Assembly: GCA_028703175.1 (NCBI GenBank)
Contig: JAQVNJ010000140.1
Span: forward strand, 1-15,697
Length of the DNA: 15,697 nucleotides
Direction: 5' to 3'
From: JAAYCB01 sp012744395
GTDB lineage: Bacteria; Planctomycetota; Planctomycetia; Pirellulales; Thermoguttaceae
Under the pieces are notes generated by a model. That model made no database searches. It was given only the letters and a program-made list of their open reading frames with translations, and was not told where the DNA came from. Shown here one piece after another: positions 6,856-14,043 of the stretch (positions within the stretch are counted from its first letter, which is position 1; each line of letters opens with the position of its first letter). The position numbers and the translations under genes were made by a program.

Positions 6856-8060
6856 GTCGTCACCTCCTCGGCCGGCGTTTCGAGTCCGGAGGCATCGCGA
6901 ACGGCCTCGCGGTACAGCATCAGGTCGCAAACACTCAGCGCGCAGCGGAATCCGATGTTGCGTTTGCGGGCGATCTGTAGTTCGCCGCTCTGGAACTGGC
7001 AGGTCGCCTGGTTGTCGAAATAGGTGTCGAACGCGCCGCCGCGGATGCTCTTCAGCGGCGATTCGGCGATGAACTCCTCGTGGGGGAAGTGGCTCGGCGT
7101 GTAATCGCTCCGGGTCCATTCCCAGACGTTGCCGATGAGCTGGAAGATCCCGCCGACGCTCACCCCCTCGGCCAGGTCGGTGACCGGCAGGGTCCGCCCC
7201 GGGCCGGAACCCCAGAGGTTCGCCTTGCTCCGGTCCATCGTGTCGCCCCAGGGGAACTTGCGTTGCGCGGCGCGGCGGTCGGAAAGGGCGACCGGCCAAG
7301 CGCCGGCCTTGACCCATTCCGCGTCGGACGGCAGCCGCTTCCCGACCCAGCGAGCATAGGCGGACGCCTCGTACCAACAGATGCCGACAACGGGGTGGTT
7401 CTCTTCGCCGGAGCAGTAGCACCCCCGCCGCCAGAACCGCGGGCCGGGCTCGCGCGTCTGGTCGACGAAGTCGAGAACAGCCGGCCAGATGGCCGTGTCC
7501 CAGAAGGAGATCTGCTGATATCCGCCGGACGCCACGAACTCGTAGTACTGGCGATTCGTCACCGGATAGCGATCGAGGAAATAGGGGGCAACGCGAACCG
7601 TTCGCTGCCGGCGAAGCCGGCCGTGATCGGCATCCGGCTGCTCGTCGAGGCCTGCCGCCTCGCCGAGGACAACCGCCCCCTCGGGAACCAGCGCCATGTG
7701 CACCTGCAACGCTTCGAGCGTCTTCTCGAACTGCTCGGCCGCCAGGTCGGGGGCGATCTGCGGCCGCAGCATCAGCGCATAGCGTCCTTGGGCGAGCATC
7801 TGTTCGATCAGCGCGTCGAGATCGCCCGGCTCGGCAACCTTGACCGCTTGCGGCCTCGCCGGCGGGGCGGGCTCGGGCGGCGCCGGCGAACGGGGCGGCG
7901 CTCGGCGAGCCGCGGGCAGAAGCGCTGCGACGCCGCTTACCGCCAGCAACCCTCCAATCACCGCCCCCGCCGGATTCGTCCAGGTCCAGGCGAAGACCAG
8001 GACGGCAGCGCTGACGATGACCGCCGCAGCCAGAATCCGCGTTGTGCGTGTCTTATGCAT
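6852..8060 (-). CDS. Membrane-anchored SUMF1/FGE-sulfatase-domain protein
   Basis: The 402-residue protein begins with two hydrophobic helices (about 8-26 and 29-50), a Pro-rich segment (51-70) and a helical region (about 75-120). A SUMF1 (formylglycine-generating-enzyme-like) domain follows: MALVPEGAVVLG (122-133), YFLDRYPVTNRQYYEF, NHPVVGICWYEASAYARWVG, KRLPSDAEWVKA, FPWGDTMDRSKANLWGS, QLIGNVWEWTRS, SIRGGAFD and NIGFRCA. True FGE enzymes carry a Cys pair soon after the RGGS motif; here that stretch is RGGAFDTYFDNQATCQ, with one Cys too far along. A sulfatase-activating role is therefore unlikely. A binding or structural role in a signalling complex fits better, as in the many SUMF1 domains fused to regulators. 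The start at ATG 8060 follows AAGGTG and overlaps the coiled-coil stop by 8 nt. An in-frame start at 8138 would begin inside the previous gene. Confidence 0.85.
   Translation of the reverse strand: MHKTRTTRILAAAVIVSAAVLVFAWTWTNPAGAVIGGLLAVSGVAALLPAARRAPPRSPAPPEPAPPARPQAVKVAEPGDLDALIEQMLAQGRYALMLRPQIAPDLAAEQFEKTLEALQVHMALVPEGAVVLGEAAGLDEQPDADHGRLRRQRTVRVAPYFLDRYPVTNRQYYEFVASGGYQQISFWDTAIWPAVLDFVDQTREPGPRFWRRGCYCSGEENHPVVGICWYEASAYARWVGKRLPSDAEWVKAGAWPVALSDRRAAQRKFPWGDTMDRSKANLWGSGPGRTLPVTDLAEGVSVGGIFQLIGNVWEWTRSDYTPSHFPHEEFIAESPLKSIRGGAFDTYFDNQATCQFQSGELQIARKRNIGFRCALSVCDLMLYREAVRDASGLETPAEEVTT
6861..6868 (-). promoter_or_regulatory. Near-perfect ribosome binding site of the GTPase gene
   Basis: AGGAGGTG on the minus strand lies 5 nt before ATG 6855 and inside the last codons of the SUMF1-domain gene. 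With the ATGA stop-start overlap (6852-6855) it fixes the GTPase start and implies coupled translation. Confidence 0.8.
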
Positions 8061-9009
8061 GCCCCACCTTCTCGGAGCCGAGTTGTGCTCCAGCCCGGGC
8101 CTTGCGCCGCCGCGCAAGGTCCTTCTGGAGAATTTCAAACTGCGCCATCACCGAATGGAGAACCGGGTCGTTCGCCGCATCCGCTTCCGCCGGCGGCCTC
8201 GACCCGGCGGTCGCCGGGTTTGCCTGGGCGGGCGGCACGGCAAGCGGCGGCGGGGTCGGCGGCGGCCGATCGGCGAGTGTTTCCAGCAGGCGGCGCATCC
8301 GCCGCAATTCCTCGGCCCAGCCCTTTCGCTCCTCCGCCACCCGGCGGCGTTCCTCATCCAGCGCATCGGTCAATTCCGCCGCTCGGTTGCGGACGCTATC
8401 CAACTCCGTTTCCAGGACCGCCCGCTCCTCAGACCAGGCGCCGCGCTGCTGCTCCAATTCGGCGAGCCGCTGCCGCATCTCGGCGTCCTGCGAGCCGCAT
8501 TCCTCGGGCGGAATCCGTTCGAGCAATTCCCGCTGGGCGAGGATTTCTTGCCGCGACTGGGCAAGATCGCGGCGGGCCGCGGCCAGCTCTTCGATCATTT
8601 GGCTCAACTGCGAGGACTGCGAGCCGGCCGTCTCCAGCGCCGAGGCGATTGCCGAACGCTGCTGTTCGACGCCGTTGAGAATCCGTTCGAACTGCGCTGC
8701 GGCCTGGGGATTCATGGCGGCCGGCGCCGAGAGCTGGGCGGCGCGCTCCTGCATCCGCTGGAACGTGGCTTCGAGCTGCGCGCGCTGGCGGCCGAGCTGC
8801 TCTTCGCGGCGGTGGAATTCGGCCTCCTGGGCCCGGCAATTCGCGGCCGCCAGACGCTGCTGCCGCGCGAACTCGTCGGCCAGGCCGGCCAGGTTGCCGA
8901 AGGCGTCTCGAAGAAACCGCTCCACGTGGTCATGGCCAGCGGAGATCTGCCCGATTGTCTCCTCGAGGGCAGCGGCATCAATTCTGGGAAGGGGTGAGTC
9001 GGCTGTCAC
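8053..9009 (-). CDS. Coiled-coil protein, first gene of the GTPase operon
   Basis: The 318-residue protein starts at GTG 9009, 6 nt after AGGAAG. It has no signal peptide. Residues about 40-95 and 105-245 are rich in Glu, Gln, Arg, Ala and Leu with heptad spacing (EFHRREEQLGRQRAQLEATF, RQRLAELEQQRGAW, LDEERRRVAEERKGWAEEL), typical of long coiled coils. A Pro-rich linker (249-272) leads to a short C-terminal motif, NDPVLHSVMAQFEILQKDLA (280-299), which looks more constrained than its surroundings and may bind a partner. Function is not recognised. As promoter-proximal gene of the operon it may form the scaffold that brings the membrane-anchored SUMF1 protein, the GTPase and the GAP1-like protein together; this is inference from position and fold. 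Confidence 0.75.
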   Translation of the reverse strand: MTADSPLPRIDAAALEETIGQISAGHDHVERFLRDAFGNLAGLADEFARQQRLAAANCRAQEAEFHRREEQLGRQRAQLEATFQRMQERAAQLSAPAAMNPQAAAQFERILNGVEQQRSAIASALETAGSQSSQLSQMIEELAAARRDLAQSRQEILAQRELLERIPPEECGSQDAEMRQRLAELEQQRGAWSEERAVLETELDSVRNRAAELTDALDEERRRVAEERKGWAEELRRMRRLLETLADRPPPTPPPLAVPPAQANPATAGSRPPAEADAANDPVLHSVMAQFEILQKDLARRRKARAGAQLGSEKVGHA

Positions 9010-9458
9010 GGTTCTTCCTGGCTGGGTCGATGTCCTTCAACTGCGGTAGCCGAAGGATTGCTACGCATCTGAAGCATAGGTCCGATTCGGCGTTGCTGCC
9101 GCGGTGATTTCTGCGGGGGGCTCGACAACGAGCAGGGGGAGCCGCCCGCCGGTCCGCCCGGGGTGGCGCAGGCGGGGGCTCCCGGTTTTGCGCGGCATAC
9201 GGCCCGGCGGGCGCAGCCCGCATGCGGCGAACACGGGAAAGGCTGCTTCGCGGACTTCGGGGGGCGCGCACGGTTGGGCTCACCGGGAAAACCGCCGCCG
9301 GCTCACAAAAACTCTACGTCAGCCCTTCCCTCGGGGCAAACCGCCGGTCGGGCGACGCGCGCGGTGCGTGCCGCGCCGGCGGGAATCCGCCAGCGTGCCG
9401 CGATTCGGCTGAGGATGTGGTCGCAGCGGTTGTCCTGATGATGACGACGCAGTTCACT

Positions 9459-9605
9459 TCAGGCATGTTGCCAAAAGGCAACCGCGCTGAGGTTCTTGAA
9501 GTACGCGGCGTGGTGCTTGCCATAGTGGCCAGCACGAGGGTCTTGGGAAAACATGAGTACGTTGTGCGGTCCGACACGGATCGTTCCCACGGCGGGGAAG
9601 CCATC
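9459..9605 (-). pseudogene. Possible C-terminal fragment of an unrecognised gene
   Basis: On the minus strand this stretch reads DGFPAVGTIRVGPHNVLMFS, then QDPRAGHYGKHHAAYFKNLS and AVAFWQHA before a TGA at 9459. The mix of His, Tyr, Phe and Trp looks more like real protein than the Arg/Ala/Pro-rich noise frames nearby. No start with a ribosome site and no N-terminal domain are present, so if real it is a leftover. I do not recognise the family. Confidence 0.25.
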
Positions 9606-9686
9606 CCGCTCAGCGGCGCGCGGGCCCGCTGACTCGTCGCTCCGTTCCGCTCCGGCGACCACATCGGTGCAGGCCTGGTTTCCCAA

Positions 9687-9706
9687 GGCACGGCTCTAAC
9701 CGTGCC
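9687..9706. repeat. Perfect 7-bp hairpin, possible dispersed REP-like element
   Basis: GGCACGG (9687-9693) and CCGTGCC (9700-9706) form a perfect stem around the loop CTCTAA. It lies about 110 nt before the hydrolase-fusion ATG. Part of it (TAACCGTG) recurs at 13911-13918 upstream of the sulfatase gene. Short GC-rich stems of this kind are often dispersed repeats, which one window cannot prove. Confidence 0.4.
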
Positions 9707-9725
9707 AGTCGCTGTTGAGCGGGGA

Positions 9726-9778
9726 GGCCCTGGTCACTTGCCGGAGCGCCGCCGACGGATTATTCTTCGGCCAGGGCC
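9726..9778. repeat. 8-bp inverted repeat upstream of the serine hydrolase/NamZ fusion
   Basis: GGCCCTGG (9726-9733) and CCAGGGCC (9771-9778) are exact inverted copies separated by 37 nt, ending 39 nt before ATG 9818. It could be a 5'-UTR structure or a binding-site pair; chance is possible in GC-rich DNA. Confidence 0.35.
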
Positions 9779-9817
9779 GTAGATTGCCGCCACCCGCCCG
9801 AGCAGAAGGGGAGACCG

Positions 9818-12166
9818 ATGATGCCGTGTTGCGTGTTTTTCGAGCCGCGGCTGCGGCGGGCCGCCGCCTGCCAGGCGGTGGCCGGGCTGACGCTGCTGCT
9901 GTCGTGCGGCTGGGCGATGGCCGCCCTGTCGCTGTCGCCGCCCGCCGCGGTCGGACTCGATCCGGCCGTGCTGGCGCGGATCGATCCGGTGATCGACGGG
10001 GCGCTCGCGGCGGGGAGGATGCCCGGCTGCGTGATTCTCGTCACCCGGCATGGCAAGACGGCCTTCTTGAAGGCCTATGGACAGAAGCGTCTCGAGCCGG
10101 CTGGGGAGCCGATGCTCACCGACACGCTGTTCGACCTGGCGTCGTTGACCAAGCCGATCGCCACCGCGACGAGCGTGATCGTGCTCGCCGATCGGGGGCT
10201 GGTGCGGCTCGATGATCCGGTCGCGAGGCATCTTGCGGAGTTCGGAAGCGGCGGCAAGGAGAAGATCACCGTCTTCCAGTTGCTGACCCATCAGAGCGGC
10301 CTGATCGCCGACAATTCCCTGAGGGATTACGCCGACGGGCCCGAGGAGGCCCTCAAGAGGGTCTTCGCACTGAAGCCGGTGGCCGAACCGGGAAGCCGCT
10401 TCATCTATTCCGACGTGGGGTTCATCGTCCTCGGGGAACTCGTCCGCCGGCTGACCGGCAAGCCGCTCAGCGAGTTTTCGCAAGAGGTTGTTTTTGGCCC
10501 GCTGCGGATGGAGGAGACGGGTTTCCTGCCGGGTGAAGCCCTGCGGCGGCGGGCGGCGCCCACCGAGAAGCGCGGCGCGGACTGGATGCAGGGCGAGGTC
10601 CACGACCCGCGGGCGTTCGCCCTGGGAGGCGTGGCCGGCCACGCCGGACTGTTCTCGACCGCCGAGGACCTGGCCGTGTTTGCCCAGATGATGCTCGGCC
10701 GCGGGCAATTCGGCGAAGCCCGGATCTTCAGCCCCCAAGCCGCGCAGACCATGACGGCCGGCTACCCGGTTCCCGGCGGCCTGCGCGGATTGGGGTGGGA
10801 CGTCCGCAGCGGTTATTCCACGAATCGCGGGTCGGCCCTGTCGCCGAGCGCGTTCGGCCACGGCGGGTTCACCGGCACGGCCCTGTGGATCGACCCGCAA
10901 CTCGATCTGGCGGTCGTGTTCCTGTCCAATCGCCTCCATCCCGATGGAAAAGGCGCCGTCAACCCGATCGCCGGCAAGGTGGCGACAATTGTCGCCGAGA
11001 GCGTGACGGACAAACGCCCCGGGCAGGTGCTGGCGGGAATCGACGTGCTCCGCCGCGACGGCTTCCGCCGGTTGGCCGGGCGCCGCGTCGGGCTGATCAC
11101 GAACCAGACCGGCATCAGCCGCGATGGCACGAGCACGATTCAGTTGCTGCACGACGCGCCGAACGTCGAGCTGGCGGCGATCTTCAGCCCCGAGCATGGC
11201 CTGGAGGGGAAGCTGGAGGCGGCCGTGGCCGACTCGCGGCACGGCGGCACCCAACTGCCGGTCTACAGCCTCTACGGCGCAACGCGGCGGCCGACGGCCG
11301 CGATGCTCAAGGGGCTGGATACGCTCGTGTTCGACATCCAGGACATCGGCAGCCGCTTCTACACCTACATCTCGACGATGGGATACGCGATGGAGGCGGC
11401 CGCCGAACACGGTCTCGGCTTCCTCGTGCTCGATCGGCCCAACCCGATCGGCGGGCTCCGCGTGGAGGGCCCCGTCCTCGACGCGGGAAGGCAGTCGTTC
11501 GTCGGCTACCACCGGCTGCCGATCCGGCACGGGATGACGGTCGGCGAATTGGCGCGGATGTTCAATCAGGAGCTCCAGATCGGCGCGGACCTGGCGGTGG
11601 CGGCGGTCGAGGGGTGGCGGCGCCGCGACTGGTTCGAAGCGACCGGCCTGGCGTGGATCAACCCTTCGCCGAACATGCGGAGCGTGGATCAGGCCGCGCT
11701 CTACCCCGGCATCGGGCTGCTCGAGACCACGAATCTCTCCGTCGGCCGCGGGACCGCGATCCCGTTCGAGGTCTTCGGCGCGCCGTGGCTCGACGGCCGG
11801 CCGCTGGCCGAGGGCCTGAATCATGCGGGGCTCTCCGGGCTGCGTTTCGTCGCGATCACGTTCACTCCCCAGGCGAGCAAATTCCGCAACGAGGTCTGCG
11901 GCGGCGTGCGGATCCTGATCACCGACCGCGCGGAGCTCGCGCCGGTCCGCGCCGGGCTGGAGATCGCCGTGCAGATACGGCGGCTGTTTGAAAGCCAGTG
12001 GAAGGCGAAAGCCTACGGCGGCCTGCTGGGCGACGAGGCGGTTCTCCAGGCGCTTCTCGACGGCGAAACCGCCCCCCGGATGGCCGCCTTGTACGAAGAT
12101 GAGTTGAAGGAATTCCTCAAGCGCCGCGAGGCCTTCTTGATCTATTCCGCAGCCGGCGGCCGGTAA
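9818..12166 (+). CDS. Exported fusion: class-C beta-lactamase-like serine hydrolase + DUF1343/NamZ-type exo-beta-N-acetylmuramidase
   Basis: The 782-residue protein starts at ATG 9818 after AGGGGAGA. A signal peptide covers about residues 1-36 (basic RLRR, hydrophobic AVAGLTLLLSC, AMA cleavage). The LLSC at 27-30 is a near-lipobox, so a lipoprotein is possible. Residues about 45-395 are a serine beta-lactamase/PBP-like hydrolase: SLTK (S109, K112) is the SxxK motif, YSD (197-199) the second motif, and GHGGFTG (347-353) the HxG third motif. Residues about 405-780 are DUF1343: GLITNQTG, FSPEHGLEG, YSLYGATRRPT, FDIQDIGSRFYTY, DRPNPIGG, NLSVGRGT and FTPQASKF. DUF1343 proteins of the NamZ type release MurNAc from the non-reducing end of muropeptide glycans. 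The hydrolase half may act on peptide or ester bonds of the same material. Both halves look intact. The gene is monocistronic in this window and convergent with the sulfatase. Confidence 0.92.
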   Translation: MMPCCVFFEPRLRRAAACQAVAGLTLLLSCGWAMAALSLSPPAAVGLDPAVLARIDPVIDGALAAGRMPGCVILVTRHGKTAFLKAYGQKRLEPAGEPMLTDTLFDLASLTKPIATATSVIVLADRGLVRLDDPVARHLAEFGSGGKEKITVFQLLTHQSGLIADNSLRDYADGPEEALKRVFALKPVAEPGSRFIYSDVGFIVLGELVRRLTGKPLSEFSQEVVFGPLRMEETGFLPGEALRRRAAPTEKRGADWMQGEVHDPRAFALGGVAGHAGLFSTAEDLAVFAQMMLGRGQFGEARIFSPQAAQTMTAGYPVPGGLRGLGWDVRSGYSTNRGSALSPSAFGHGGFTGTALWIDPQLDLAVVFLSNRLHPDGKGAVNPIAGKVATIVAESVTDKRPGQVLAGIDVLRRDGFRRLAGRRVGLITNQTGISRDGTSTIQLLHDAPNVELAAIFSPEHGLEGKLEAAVADSRHGGTQLPVYSLYGATRRPTAAMLKGLDTLVFDIQDIGSRFYTYISTMGYAMEAAAEHGLGFLVLDRPNPIGGLRVEGPVLDAGRQSFVGYHRLPIRHGMTVGELARMFNQELQIGADLAVAAVEGWRRRDWFEATGLAWINPSPNMRSVDQAALYPGIGLLETTNLSVGRGTAIPFEVFGAPWLDGRPLAEGLNHAGLSGLRFVAITFTPQASKFRNEVCGGVRILITDRAELAPVRAGLEIAVQIRRLFESQWKAKAYGGLLGDEAVLQALLDGETAPRMAALYEDELKEFLKRREAFLIYSAAGGR

Positions 12167-12183
12167 TCCGCGTCGAGCCGTCG

Positions 12184-12198
12184 GCGGCCGAAGGCCGC
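12184..12198. terminator. Short hairpin between convergent genes, weak terminator candidate
   Basis: GCGGCC (12184-12189) pairs with GGCCGC (12193-12198) around a GAA loop, 18 nt past the hydrolase-fusion stop and before the sulfatase stop at 12261. No T-run follows. Confidence 0.25.
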
Positions 12199-12260
12199 GA
12201 ATGCGGGAACGAGCGACAGAACGCGCGGCAACGACGGCGCTGCTCGGCGCCGCGGCGGCT

Positions 12261-13874
12261 TCAGGATCCCTTCTGGGGCTTGTTCGCCTTCGGTGGGGCT
12301 GCGGTCTTCCAGATGTCGATCAGGGCGTTGTTTTCCTGCGGGGCGCCGGGCGTGCTCCGCCCCTGGGCGACGTACGTCTCGAGCAGGGCGGTGAGCTGCT
12401 GGACGACTTCCGGGTGCTCGGCCTGGACGTTGTTTCGTTCGGCCGGGTCGGCCTGGATGTCGTAGAGCTGCAAGGCCGGGAGCCCCTGCCGTGCCGCCTG
12501 GGGGTCGCGGGGCTGGCTCCAGCCTCCGCTGCCCGGGCAGAGTTCCAGCTTCCAGCGGCCCTGGCGGATCGCGAACTTGCCGCTGATCGAGTGGTGCACG
12601 AGGGCCTCGCGGACCGGCCCGCCGGGCTTGCCCAAGAGCACGCGCAACATGCTGATGCTGTCTTCCGCCGCGTTGTCGGGGAGCCTGGCGCCGACCAGTT
12701 CCGCGCAGGTGGCCGTCAGATCGACGAGGCAGACGAGCTGGTCGCTGGTCGAGCCGGCCTTGACGCGGCCGGGCCAGCGGGCAATCAGCGGGACCCGGTG
12801 TCCGCCGTCCCAGATGTCGGCCTTGTGGCCGCGGAAAACATGGCTGGGATTGTGGCCTTTTGCCAGCAGCAAGGGGAAGTCGGCTTGGGGTGAACATCCG
12901 TTGTCGCTGGTGAACATCACGAGCGTGTTCTCGGCCAGGCCGTGCTCGGCGAGGGCATCCAGGACCCGGCCGACGCAGTCGTCGGTCTGCATGACGAAGT
13001 CGGCGTAGGGGTTCAGGCCGCTGCGGCCCCGCCAGTCGGGCGAGGGGGCGATCGGGGTATGGGGCGACGCCAGCGGGAGATAGAGGAAGAACGGCTTGCC
13101 CCGCCTGGCGTCTTCCGCGGAGAGGGCGATCCGTTCGACCGCCTTGCGGGTCAGCGCCGGGAGGACATCGACCGCCTCGAAATCGGCGGCGCCGGGACCC
13201 CGCCGAGTCATCCCCGGTTTGCCGGGCATCATCGGAAACGCCTTGTCCTCCGTGGGGACGGCGGTCACCCGGCCGTTTTCGATGAACGTGTAGGGGACCA
13301 TGTCGAGCGAGGCGGAGATGCCGAAGTAGTAATCGAAGCCAACGCTGTTGGGACCTCCGGCCGCCGGCTGGGTGAAATCGACGTCCCAGCCCTCGGGGCC
13401 CTTCTCGATGGCGTCGAGAAACGGGCCGCGTTCCGATTTTCGCACCCAGTCCATGCCGAGATGCCACTTGCCGATGCAGGCCGTGTGGTAACCGCGCTGG
13501 CGGAGCAGTCCGGCGACGGTCAGCCGCCCGGGCTCGATCAAGCGCGGGGAGAGGCCCCCCAGGACTCCGCTCTGAAGCCGCGACCGCCAATTGTAGCGCC
13601 CGGTGACCACGCCGTAGCGCGTCGGCGTGCAGACCGACGAGGTTGTGTGGGCGTCGGTGAACCGCATCCCCTCGGCGGCCAGCCGGTCGATCCGCGGCGT
13701 GGGAATCCTGCCCTGCGGGTTGTTGCAGCCGACGTCGCCGTAGCCCAGGTCGTCGCAGAGGATGAAGACGATGTTCGGGCGGGTCTCCGCCGCGGCGCTG
13801 GTGGTCCCGGCCGCGGCGCGCGGGAGACAGGCGAGCAGAGTCGCCGCGATGGCCAAGGGGGGAAGATATTTCAT
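12261..13874 (-). CDS. Exported S1-family sulfatase (arylsulfatase-like)
   Basis: The 537-residue protein begins MKYLPPLAIAATLLACLPRA, a signal peptide, so it acts outside the cytoplasm. The sulfatase fold is complete: metal ligands D41-D42 in ILCDDLGYGD; the catalytic motif CTPTR (C82, P84, R86), in which C82 must be oxidised to formylglycine; GKWHLG (K136, H138); PHTP (H272); FTSDNG (D324, N325); and GHKADIWDGGHRVPLIARWPG, quoted in part as WDGGHRVPLIARWPG, with K351 just before it. It would hydrolyse sulfate esters, probably on polysaccharides, which planctomycetes use widely; the substrate cannot be told. The C-terminus (residues 505-537) is a short charged tail. ATG 13874 is chosen because the signal peptide starts there; an upstream in-frame ATG at 13928 adds a polar stretch and spoils it. 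It lies 169 nt downstream of the DUF362 gene on the same strand. The SUMF1 protein in this window lacks the FGE Cys pair, so a separate activating enzyme is needed. Confidence 0.93.
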   Translation of the reverse strand: MKYLPPLAIAATLLACLPRAAAGTTSAAAETRPNIVFILCDDLGYGDVGCNNPQGRIPTPRIDRLAAEGMRFTDAHTTSSVCTPTRYGVVTGRYNWRSRLQSGVLGGLSPRLIEPGRLTVAGLLRQRGYHTACIGKWHLGMDWVRKSERGPFLDAIEKGPEGWDVDFTQPAAGGPNSVGFDYYFGISASLDMVPYTFIENGRVTAVPTEDKAFPMMPGKPGMTRRGPGAADFEAVDVLPALTRKAVERIALSAEDARRGKPFFLYLPLASPHTPIAPSPDWRGRSGLNPYADFVMQTDDCVGRVLDALAEHGLAENTLVMFTSDNGCSPQADFPLLLAKGHNPSHVFRGHKADIWDGGHRVPLIARWPGRVKAGSTSDQLVCLVDLTATCAELVGARLPDNAAEDSISMLRVLLGKPGGPVREALVHHSISGKFAIRQGRWKLELCPGSGGWSQPRDPQAARQGLPALQLYDIQADPAERNNVQAEHPEVVQQLTALLETYVAQGRSTPGAPQENNALIDIWKTAAPPKANKPQKGS

Positions 13875-14043
13875 CGCCTGGTTCTCCGGGCGCCGATTGT
13901 GGCTGTCAGCTAACCGTGTCCGATTCAATTGGCCGTTCGCGTCGTCGCCGCAGGGCTTGGCCGGGCGGGGCCGATTGGGGGTGATTCTTTCCGGTTGTCC
14001 GCGGGGGACGCGTGCACGGCGGGGAAAGGGCGCGGAGGCCGGG

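Larger units (their letters stand above)
9010..9817. other. 808-nt region without an intact gene, between divergent operons
   Basis: Open frames here are short, of skewed composition and poorly placed for ribosome sites. Several small perfect hairpins occur: 9120-9133 (GCTCG stem, ACAA loop), 9207-9221 (GCGGGC stem, GCA loop), 9378-9391 (GGCGG stem, GAAT loop), 9467-9482 (GTTGCC stem, AAAA loop) and 9687-9706. The minus-strand end must hold the promoter of the coiled-coil/GTPase operon and the plus-strand end that of the hydrolase fusion, but no convincing -35/-10 pair was found. A possible gene fragment lies at 9459-9605. Confidence 0.6.

Noticed and set aside
7080..8678. 532-codon plus-strand open frame over the SUMF1 and coiled-coil genes
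   Set aside because: Shadow of two minus-strand genes with clear motifs and overlaps; its second half is low-complexity Arg/Pro/Ala.
9734..11824. 696-codon open frame on the minus strand antiparallel to the hydrolase/NamZ fusion
   Set aside because: It mirrors a well-supported gene with intact motifs; its translation is rich in Arg, Gly, His and Pro without recognisable domains. High GC removes stop codons from the opposite strand.
12261..13874. Sulfatase and SUMF1 protein as an enzyme/activator pair
   Set aside because: The SUMF1 protein lacks the FGE cysteine pair, is in another operon and is coupled to a GTPase.
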